A stretch of 14,521 bases of DNA from an uncultured Allomuricauda sp. (GTDB lineage: Bacteria > Bacteroidota > Bacteroidia > Flavobacteriales > Flavobacteriaceae). Below the pieces are notes generated by a model. That model made no database searches, had not been told where the DNA came from, and saw nothing but the letters and a program-made list of their open reading frames with translations. The stretch covers positions 1 through 14,521 of the forward strand of contig CALDPL010000132.1 in the NCBI GenBank assembly GCA_937911965.1. The letters are read 5' to 3'. Position numbers and translations under genes: made by a program. Shown here in pieces: positions 6,520 to 14,521 of the stretch (the first letter of the stretch is position 1; every line of letters begins with the position of its first letter).

Positions 6520-9222
6520 TTGCAACCAAATAAACATCTTTCAGTTTTCCTATTTGTTCTTCTTTGTGGCACGTTAAATCTAAAGGCTCAGGAAGACCCC
6601 ATAGTACCCTTGCCGATCAAGGCCTTGGGGGATACACTTTTGGTGGCGCCCCTAATTCCGCCAAACTTCCTCAACGATTCGATTCCCCAGGATTCCACCG
6701 CCACGGATACGACCTCCCAGAAACAACCGCTGTTGTTGGATCAGATCCAGTACAGGGCCAGGGATTATGTGAGGCTCAGCCAAAAGGAGAACAAGATCTA
6801 TATGTACGACAAGGCGGAGGTCTATTACCAGGATACGGAACTCAAGGCCGGGGTGATCATCATGGACTATGTCAAGAACGAGGTCTATGCAGGGCGTATG
6901 AAGGATTCCCTGGGCAATTATTCCCAATTGCCCTATTTCAAACAGGGGGAGAACGAGGTGCGTCCGGATTCCATACGCTTCAATTTTGATACCCAGAGGG
7001 CCCTGATCTGGAATTCCAGGACGGAACAACAAGCGGGCCTGGGAAGCCTTGGCTCCGACCCGATGAAAGTCTATGCCGAGATCACCAAAAAGGAAAACGA
7101 TTCGGTCTATTTCCTATACGAGGGCAAGTTGACCACCTCCAAGGACACCCTGGATCCCGATTATTTTATCCGGGTGCGCAAGGCCAAGTTCGTGCCCAAG
7201 AAAAAGATCATCGCGGGCTATAGCAATATGTACATCATGAACGTGCCCACGCCCATCGCTTTGCCCTTTGCTTATTTTCCCCTGACCACGGGTCGGGTCG
7301 CCGGGCTGCTCTTCCCCACCTTTGGGAACGATCCACAAAGGGGGTACTTCCTACAGAACGGGGGCTATTACCTGCCCATAAGCGATTATGTCGATTTGAG
7401 CGTGACCGGGGATTTTTATACCAATGGGAGTTATGGGATGCGGGCACAGACCATTTATTCCAAACGCTATAAGTTCAGGGGGAACGTCAATGTGAACTAT
7501 GAGAACCTGATCCGAAGCCAGAAGGGCTTTGAGGATTACAGCCGTACGAGCAACTACAACATCAGGATTTCCCATACCCAGGACCCCAAGGCCAGTCCGA
7601 ACTCCCGTTTCTCGGCCTCGGTGAACCTGGGGAGCAGCCAATATTATTCCAACTCCCTGAACCAGATCAACAGGAACAATTCCCAGACCAACACCTTTGC
7701 CTCCTCGATAAGCTATTCCAAGACCTTTCCGGCCTATCCGTCTGTGAACACCTCCTTGACCCTGAGCCATACCCAGAACTCGAGGACCCAGCAGATCAAT
7801 ATGTCGCTGCCCACCTTTCAGGCCAGTATGGAACGTATTTTTCCCTTTGCCAAACGGGACGGGATCAAAAAGGGGATCATCCAGAACATCAACTTCCAAT
7901 ACGATATGAATGCCCAGAACAGCATCACCACCACGGAGGAGGATTTCTTCACCGCTGAGATGTTCGAAGGGGCCCGGGTGGGCGCCAGGCACCGAATTCC
8001 CATAGGCACCAACTTCAAGGTTGCCAAATACTTCAGCGTGAGCCTCAACGGGAGTTATGAGGACGTGTGGACCCTGGAGACCCTGAGAAGGCAGTACGAC
8101 GAGGAGCTCGGGGAAGTGGTCACCGATACCGTTGCTGGCTTTGACCGCTTCAACCGTTACAATATGGGGGCCAGTGTGGGGACCACGGTCTACGGGACCT
8201 GGAATTTTGGGGAAGGCAGGAAAATCCAGGCCCTGCGCCATGTGATGCGCCCCTCGATCAGTTACAATTACACCCCTTCCTTCGAACAGTTCTATGACAC
8301 CTATTTGGACGAAGAGGGGGAAGAGGTACAGTATACCCCTTTTGAGACCAGCATCTATGGGAGGCCATCCCTGAACCGGGGAAGCTCCCTGAGCTTTTCC
8401 CTTCAGAATTCCCTGGAGGCCAAGGTAAGGGACAAGGACTCGACGGTGATCGAGCCCAGAAAGGTCAAGATCCTGAGCAACCTGAGTCTTTCGGCGAGCT
8501 ATAACCTGGAGGCGGATTCCTTGAAATTGAGCCCCATCAACATGAGCGGGGCCACGGAGATCATCAAGGGGGTCCCGATCAATTTTGCGGCCACCTTCGA
8601 TCCCTATGCCATTGACAACAACGGCCGAAGGATCAACGAACTGAACATCAAAAAGGGCGGAGGGCTTGCCCGGCTTACCTCGGCAAGGTTCAATACGGGC
8701 TTTTCCCTAAAGAGCGACATGTTCCAAAAGGGAGGTGCCAAGAAGGATCAAGGGGAAGAAGAGGAGGAGGTACCCGACTATGGGGCCAACCCCTTTGAAC
8801 TGGACGGGGTGAACGCCGACCCCCACTTCGGTCGGGGATTGGATCGGGGAGAAGAGGAAGACGACCCCAAGAATGCGATGTACCGGAACAAAATGCCCTG
8901 GGACGCCCGCTTTACCTATGTGGCCACCTATAACAACAACAACCGTCAGGGGGAAATCACCAACCATTCCCTGATGTTCACCGGGAACATCCAGCTCTCC
9001 CCCAAATGGGAAGTGGGTTTCAATTCGGGCTACGACCTCAAAAACAAGGGATTTGCCGATACCCGCTTCAATTTCAAACGGGACCTGGGCAGCTTTAGGC
9101 TCAGTTTTGACTGGACGCCCTTTGGACGCTATGAACGCTGGTATTTCTTCATCGGGATCAAGAGCTCCATCCTGCAGGACCTGAAATGGGAAAGCAGGAG
9201 CCAGCCCTTTGGCAGAAGATAA
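6520..9222 (+). CDS. lptD: LPS-assembly outer membrane protein LptD
   Basis: The outer membrane beta-barrel that, with LptE, inserts lipopolysaccharide into the outer leaflet. The 900-residue product begins with a signal peptide (about residues 1-23, ending LNLKAQ). A periplasmic OstA/LptA-like beta-jellyroll region (about 75-240) has repeated Asp/Tyr-rich strands such as NKIYMYDKAEVYYQDTELKA. A long barrel region (about 245-900) follows, with many alternating aromatic/polar strands and the early PLTTGRVAGLLFPTFG stretch typical of Bacteroidota LptD. An acidic, probably disordered or loop segment lies at about 743-785 (GEEEEEVPDYG, RGEEEDDPKN). The mature part has no cysteine. The start codon is TTG: the frame closes upstream at a TAA (6466-6468) and holds no ATG before the signal peptide. 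The gene ends with tandem TAATAA. ridA follows after 45 bp on the same strand. Confidence 0.93.
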   Translation: MQPNKHLSVFLFVLLCGTLNLKAQEDPIVPLPIKALGDTLLVAPLIPPNFLNDSIPQDSTATDTTSQKQPLLLDQIQYRARDYVRLSQKENKIYMYDKAEVYYQDTELKAGVIIMDYVKNEVYAGRMKDSLGNYSQLPYFKQGENEVRPDSIRFNFDTQRALIWNSRTEQQAGLGSLGSDPMKVYAEITKKENDSVYFLYEGKLTTSKDTLDPDYFIRVRKAKFVPKKKIIAGYSNMYIMNVPTPIALPFAYFPLTTGRVAGLLFPTFGNDPQRGYFLQNGGYYLPISDYVDLSVTGDFYTNGSYGMRAQTIYSKRYKFRGNVNVNYENLIRSQKGFEDYSRTSNYNIRISHTQDPKASPNSRFSASVNLGSSQYYSNSLNQINRNNSQTNTFASSISYSKTFPAYPSVNTSLTLSHTQNSRTQQINMSLPTFQASMERIFPFAKRDGIKKGIIQNINFQYDMNAQNSITTTEEDFFTAEMFEGARVGARHRIPIGTNFKVAKYFSVSLNGSYEDVWTLETLRRQYDEELGEVVTDTVAGFDRFNRYNMGASVGTTVYGTWNFGEGRKIQALRHVMRPSISYNYTPSFEQFYDTYLDEEGEEVQYTPFETSIYGRPSLNRGSSLSFSLQNSLEAKVRDKDSTVIEPRKVKILSNLSLSASYNLEADSLKLSPINMSGATEIIKGVPINFAATFDPYAIDNNGRRINELNIKKGGGLARLTSARFNTGFSLKSDMFQKGGAKKDQGEEEEEVPDYGANPFELDGVNADPHFGRGLDRGEEEDDPKNAMYRNKMPWDARFTYVATYNNNNRQGEITNHSLMFTGNIQLSPKWEVGFNSGYDLKNKGFADTRFNFKRDLGSFRLSFDWTPFGRYERWYFFIGIKSSILQDLKWESRSQPFGRR

Positions 9223-9267
9223 TAATTTGAATACCTTTTACCCCAATAACCTTTTATAGTATCCGAC

Positions 9268-9648
9268 ATGAAAAAAATCATAAATACCCCCAAGGCCCCG
9301 GCTCCGATAGGACCCTACAACCAGGCCGTTCTCAGCGGTGATACACTCTATATCTCCGGTCAGATCCCCATCGATCCTTCCACCGGAAATCTTGTGGAGG
9401 GGGACATCAAAAAGGAGACCGCCCGGTCCATGGAGAACCTCAAGGCCATTTTGGAAGCGGCCGGAATGGGTTTTGGACAGGTGGTCAAGTCCACGATATT
9501 CATCAAGGACATGGGCCAGTTCGGTCAGATCAACGAAGTATACGGCAGCTATTTTGACGGGGATACCGCCCCGGCACGCGAAACCGTTGAGGTGGCCAAA
9601 CTCCCCAAAAACGTGAATGTGGAAATCTCGATGATAGCCGTTAAATAG
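9268..9648 (+). CDS. ridA: RidA family 2-iminobutanoate/2-iminopropanoate deaminase
   Basis: A small 126-residue cytoplasmic enzyme that hydrolyses reactive enamine/imine intermediates made by PLP enzymes such as threonine dehydratase; the family forms trimers. It matches the family over its full length: APAPIGPYNQAV at residues 10-21 (Y17), YISGQIP with S30 and G31, and the substrate-binding R104 in PARETVEVAKLPK with E119 near the C-terminus, which correspond to E. coli R105 and E120. The Cys107 of E. coli RidA is Thr106 here. The ATG is unambiguous. It lies 45 bp after lptD with no terminator between, so it may be read from the lptD promoter. Its last 8 bases overlap the 3' end of the opposing kinase-like gene. 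Confidence 0.95.
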   Translation: MKKIINTPKAPAPIGPYNQAVLSGDTLYISGQIPIDPSTGNLVEGDIKKETARSMENLKAILEAAGMGFGQVVKSTIFIKDMGQFGQINEVYGSYFDGDTAPARETVEVAKLPKNVNVEISMIAVK

Positions 9649-10492
9649 TCTTTTTATGGAATTCCACCAGGCCTTCTATCGGCCTTCTGTGGATTACCCC
9701 CATGATCAGGTCATTGCGTTCCAAACAGGCCGTCAGCTCCTCCTTTAGATAGTAGGCAATGCTGCCCACAAAGCTGATGGGGACCTTGGTTGCCAGCTCG
9801 TACTGCATGATGTAGTTGTTGACGAACTGTTGCAATCCCTTTTCGATGACCCCTTTGCAATAGGGATGTTCCTTGTTCTCTATGACAAATCGGGCAAAAG
9901 TGGCCAAATAGGTATTCGGATTGGGCTGTTTGTAGAGGTGTTCCTTGATCACATCCGCGTCCAGATCGAATTCCTTTGCAAATTTGATTCCCAGATCCTG
10001 TGGCATCTTGTGGAAGTAATAGTCCCGGATGAGTTTCCTGCCAAAGAAATTCCCACTGCCGTCGTCCATCAGGATATATCCCAGGGACTTGACCTTCTGC
10101 AGGAGTTGGTGCCCATCGTAATAGCTGCAATTGGAACCCGTGCCCAAAATACAGACGATGGCCTGCCTTCCGATCTGGGTGGTGGCATGGATGGCCGCAT
10201 AGGTATCCTCCTTTACGTCCGCCTTGGCATTGGGGAAAAAATCCTTGAAGATGCCTTTGAGGAACACCTTCATCCTATCGGTACCGCATCCGGCCCCGTA
10301 GAAATACAACAGCTTTACCTTATCCCTGTTCTTGGACAGTTCAAAATTGTTTGCCAACCGATCTTCGATTACTTCCCGGGTCAATACCTCCGGGCTCAAA
10401 CCCAGGGTCTGGGTCAAAAACAATTGTTCCCCTTTTTCGTCCAGGGCAATCCAATCGGATTTGGTGGCGCCACTATCCACGATCAAGATCAT
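9641..10492 (-). CDS. BadF/BadG/BcrA/BcrD-type ATPase, N-acetylglucosamine kinase-like
   Basis: A 283-residue ASKHA-fold sugar kinase of the kind annotated in Bacteroidota as N-acetylglucosamine kinase. Motifs in order are the phosphate-1 loop DSGATKSDW (residues 6-14), EDTYAA with candidate catalytic acid D96 (95-100), the phosphate-2 loop ILGTGSNCSYYDG (115-127), DDGSGNFFGR (143-152) and an adenosine-binding stretch FVGSIAYYLKEEL (241-253). The likely reaction is ATP-dependent phosphorylation of GlcNAc or a related amino sugar, which would suit salvage of wall sugars released by enzymes such as the GH3 glucosaminidase of this window. The exact substrate is inferred. The ATG at 10492 gives the standard family N-terminus MILIVDSG. 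It follows gap by 71 bp that contain a hairpin, and its stop lies inside ridA on the other strand. Confidence 0.88.
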   Translation of the reverse strand: MILIVDSGATKSDWIALDEKGEQLFLTQTLGLSPEVLTREVIEDRLANNFELSKNRDKVKLLYFYGAGCGTDRMKVFLKGIFKDFFPNAKADVKEDTYAAIHATTQIGRQAIVCILGTGSNCSYYDGHQLLQKVKSLGYILMDDGSGNFFGRKLIRDYYFHKMPQDLGIKFAKEFDLDADVIKEHLYKQPNPNTYLATFARFVIENKEHPYCKGVIEKGLQQFVNNYIMQYELATKVPISFVGSIAYYLKEELTACLERNDLIMGVIHRRPIEGLVEFHKKTI

Positions 10493-10514
10493 AGGCTTTG
10501 GAATTTAAGTGAAA

Positions 10515-10544
10515 TCCCAAAGAGGGCACGGGCCCTCCTTGGGA
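10515..10544 (-). terminator. Hairpin between gap and the kinase gene (terminator or attenuator)
   Basis: On the minus strand TCCCAAGGAGGGC, loop CCGT, GCCCTCTTTGGGA forms a 13-bp stem with a single G-U pair. The stem begins 19 bp after the gap stop codon. It is followed by TTTCACTTAAATT, a weak and interrupted T-tract. The 3' arm ends 22 bp before the kinase ATG, leaving no obvious space for a separate promoter. It may end most gap transcripts while letting some read on. Confidence 0.65.
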
Positions 10545-10563
10545 ATATGTACTTGGGCTTTGT

Positions 10564-12575
<2,012 letters not shown>

Positions 12576-12707
12576 TAAAAATTTTAAGAGATCAAAGTTA
12601 GGAAACTATATCCAAAAATGGGGAAGCCTTGATAATATATTTATTATGAGGCAGTTTCTCAAACGTTTTCGTAAAAATATTTGTTAAAAAGGTGAGATAT
12701 TTAAAGC
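12576..12707. other. AT-rich intergenic region between tamB and pfkA
   Basis: The 132 bp are clearly more AT-rich than the genes around them. They hold the pfkA -7 element and several short T-runs just after the tamB stop on the minus strand, but no stable stem that would make a clear terminator. No small ORF or RNA gene is recognised. Confidence 0.5.
12593..12600 (-). promoter_or_regulatory. Possible -7 promoter element (TAACTTTG) of pfkA
   Basis: On the minus strand TAACTTTG matches TAnnTTTG exactly, 17 bp before the pfkA ATG, which implies a very short leader of about 10-12 nt. A TTTTTGG lies 12 bp upstream, closer than the usual -33 spacing. It is the only good promoter-like signal in the 132 bp between tamB and pfkA. 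Confidence 0.5.
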
Positions 12708-14521
12708 TCAATCCATGGTTTTCGGAGGGGGTTTGGACTTGGTGGCAAAACGGATCAGGCTGTCGTTGCCCATAACCTGACCGGTCCGGTTTTTGGGTTC
12801 GGGTTCCACTGCGGCATCCTTCTTTTTGAACAGATTGTCCATCAGCTCCTTGAAGCTGTCAAAGTCCACTTGATAGGAGAGTCCCACCCCCTGGGTATAC
12901 CCTTGTCGTTCCCCAAAATACTGTTGGATCTGGTTCTCCCTGTTGAATATCTTGGCGGAGAGGGTGCCCTCCTCGTTGAGCAGCACCTGCACTTCTACAT
13001 CCCCGGCGACCACCGTTTCGGAAACCCCGCCCACCGGAACCCCCACCTTCCCGTTGACCAGGATCCTGTTGGAAATCTGTGTGGAAACCGTTACCCCGAC
13101 CCGGTCCTCGGTACGGATGTCCGCATTGGGGTCCAAAAGCCCCTGTTCGTAGGATACCCCCAGATTGAACTTGTCGTTGCCGCTGCCCAGGATGGAGTTG
13201 AGCAGGCCCGAGGCCGTTTGGATCAGGTTGCCGGTGACCGCCTGTTGGTTGATCCCGCTCTGATCGTTGACAAAGGTTCCCTGGGCAAGGAGGAAAAAGG
13301 CGTTCCGTTCCTTGATCGTCGGATCCTGAAGGCGGTATTGGAGTTCGGACTGTACCACGGAAGTGGTTCCCGGAAAATTGATGTCAAAATTGATGTTGGG
13401 GCTTTCGAGTTCCCCGTCCAGGCGGATGACCACCTCGGTGGGGATCCTGCCGGTAAAACCGGCATTGTCCAACAAGGGTCCCGGATTGGCATTGAGTTCA
13501 TAGACCGCTTCCAGGTTCAGCTGGGCGGCCAGGGGATCGCGTTCCCAGAGGATGGTGCCCCCGGGCCTCACCCTGAATTTCTTGTCGATCACCCCTCCGT
13601 ACTTGAAGTTGTATTCCCCGGTGACCACGACGAAATCCCCGTACATATTGAACTTTCCGTTGGTGTTGATCTCGATCAGCAAGATCCCCTCCCCCGTACC
13701 CTTGAGGGAACTGCCCGAGCTGGCGTCCACCACGATCTCCACCTCTGCATCCGGGGTGACCGCAAGGTCAAAGGCCATTTCAAGACCCTGGTACTCCTGC
13801 AGCACCCGTTCCTGTTCCAGGGAGGCCACCCCTCCCTTTTCCATGAAATTGATAAAGGAATAATCCCCGATGCTGGTGACATCGCTCAAGGGAATCTTCA
13901 GGGAGGTGCCCCGGGCCGTGGATGCGTCCACCGTTATGGTCAGGGCATCGGTCGGCCCGTAGATGCTCCCCTGTCCGTTGATATAGGCCGTCCCGTAATA
14001 GAGGGATTCCTCGTCATAGTCCGTATTGAGGATCATAAATCTATTGTTCCCGGTATCGATGTCCAGGTCCAGATGCCAGTCTGAAAAGCCCGTATGCCCT
14101 ATGGTCCCGTCCAAGGTGGCCGTGGTGCCCTCCTCCACATCGGATAGCCCGATCTGTTCAAAATAGAAGGTCTGGTCGAAGAGCCTGATCCGGGAGAGGG
14201 GCGCGAAATCGTAGTCCACTTGGAGGTAGGGAATGCCGATTCCCCCCTCATTGAGGGTGAGCAGGCCATCGATGTCCGGGTTTTCCAGATCCCCCGTGAC
14301 CCTGGCACTCCCACTGAGCTTGCCCCTGATGTTGGAGAGTACGTCCCCGGCCAAGGGGCTGAAGGGTTTTAGGGAAAAGTCGGAGAAATTGGCCATCAGG
14401 TCCAATTCCTGTCGATTGTCGACATTGGTCAGGCTTCCATTGAGGCTCAGGATTTCCCGATCGTCATTGATCAACCAGGTACTCACCCCGAATTCTGAAA
14501 GGTCGTTGTTCCCGAAGATGC
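12708..14521 (-). CDS. tamB: TamB/DUF490 translocation and assembly module protein, C-terminal part
   Basis: The last 603 codons of a TamB-family protein, a long periplasm-spanning beta-rich protein anchored in the inner membrane and thought to move phospholipids to, or help protein assembly in, the outer membrane. The part seen has repeated short beta-strands (LDGTIGHTGFSDWHLDLDID, GDFVVVTGEYNFKYGG). The conserved C-terminal TamB domain follows, with EVVIRLDGELESPNINFDINFP, LQYRLQDPTIKERNAFFLLA and GVSYEQG. The end is a Lys/Pro-rich tail (KSKPPPKTMD). A GTG at 14486 could be taken as a start, but the frame stays open without a stop to the right edge and the family is much longer, so the gene starts outside the window. 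It is followed by 132 bp to pfkA. Confidence 0.92.
   Translation of the reverse strand, partial: IFGNNDLSEFGVSTWLINDDREILSLNGSLTNVDNRQELDLMANFSDFSLKPFSPLAGDVLSNIRGKLSGSARVTGDLENPDIDGLLTLNEGGIGIPYLQVDYDFAPLSRIRLFDQTFYFEQIGLSDVEEGTTATLDGTIGHTGFSDWHLDLDIDTGNNRFMILNTDYDEESLYYGTAYINGQGSIYGPTDALTITVDASTARGTSLKIPLSDVTSIGDYSFINFMEKGGVASLEQERVLQEYQGLEMAFDLAVTPDAEVEIVVDASSGSSLKGTGEGILLIEINTNGKFNMYGDFVVVTGEYNFKYGGVIDKKFRVRPGGTILWERDPLAAQLNLEAVYELNANPGPLLDNAGFTGRIPTEVVIRLDGELESPNINFDINFPGTTSVVQSELQYRLQDPTIKERNAFFLLAQGTFVNDQSGINQQAVTGNLIQTASGLLNSILGSGNDKFNLGVSYEQGLLDPNADIRTEDRVGVTVSTQISNRILVNGKVGVPVGGVSETVVAGDVEVQVLLNEEGTLSAKIFNRENQIQQYFGERQGYTQGVGLSYQVDFDSFKELMDNLFKKKDAAVEPEPKNRTGQVMGNDSLIRFATKSKPPPKTMD

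Noticed and set aside
6559..6570. Lipobox in the LptD signal peptide (LLCG)
   Set aside because: The residues before the Cys are Leu-Leu with no small residue at -1, and an SPI-like site ending KAQ follows; LptD is not a lipoprotein.
6390..6572. 61-residue N-terminal extension of the amidase
   Set aside because: It would overlap the lptD start, contains no domain, and the signal peptide begins exactly at the ATG at 6389.
7351..8241. 296-residue minus-strand ORF
   Set aside because: Antisense to the barrel of lptD; composition follows from reverse-reading Gly/Pro/Asn-rich codons and no motif is seen.
12870..14084. 404-residue plus-strand ORF
   Set aside because: Antisense to tamB with no recognisable domain; a by-product of codon bias.
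14484..14486. GTG start for the tamB fragment
   Set aside because: The frame is open through to the window edge and TamB proteins are far longer, so this is an internal codon.

Overview
The window looks like core chromosome of a Bacteroidota bacterium, most likely family Flavobacteriaceae with a fairly high G+C content. The reasons are: no Shine-Dalgarno motifs before the genes; -7 promoter elements of the Bacteroidota form TAnnTTTG upstream of mlaD, lptD and pfkA; a cysteine-free Bacteroidota-type LptD; a long TamB; and a 160-residue protein family I know only from Flavobacteriia. Genes are densely packed (about 95% coding). I see no mobile element, phage gene, CRISPR array, tRNA or rRNA.

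Region 1 (1-6389, minus strand) holds six genes that probably form one or two transcription units. Read in the direction of transcription they are: a secreted zinc N-acetylmuramoyl-L-alanine amidase with a SPOR-like C-terminus; a membrane-anchored MCE/MlaD lipid-transport protein; a membrane protein with two [4Fe-4S] clusters; a soluble CCG-domain Fe-S protein (together an HdrB/GlpC-like oxidoreductase); a 160-residue protein of unknown function; and the first 454 residues of a secreted GH3 beta-N-acetylglucosaminidase that runs off the left edge.

Region 2 (6520-9648, plus strand) is read divergently from a shared 130-bp intergenic region. It holds lptD, for final LPS insertion in the outer membrane, then ridA, a deaminase of reactive enamines/imines. 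ridA overlaps the end of the next, oppositely oriented gene by 8 bp.

Region 3 (9641-12575, minus strand) is a sugar-phosphate group in the order pfkA, gap, then a BadF/BcrA-type N-acetylglucosamine kinase-like gene. A strong hairpin sits between gap and the kinase. Region 4 (12708-14521, minus strand) is the C-terminal 603 codons of tamB, which starts beyond the right edge.

Two themes run through the window: cell-envelope building and recycling (amidase, GH3 glucosaminidase, MlaD-like, LptD, TamB, amino-sugar kinase) and central glycolysis (pfkA, gap). I find no clear undescribed defence or mobile system. The most interesting leads are the tight coupling of an MCE gene to an Hdr-like Fe-S oxidoreductase and an orphan small protein, the Asp-to-Asn change at the Mg-binding position of phosphofructokinase, the hairpin in front of the kinase gene, and TTG starts on both outer-membrane lipid-transport genes.
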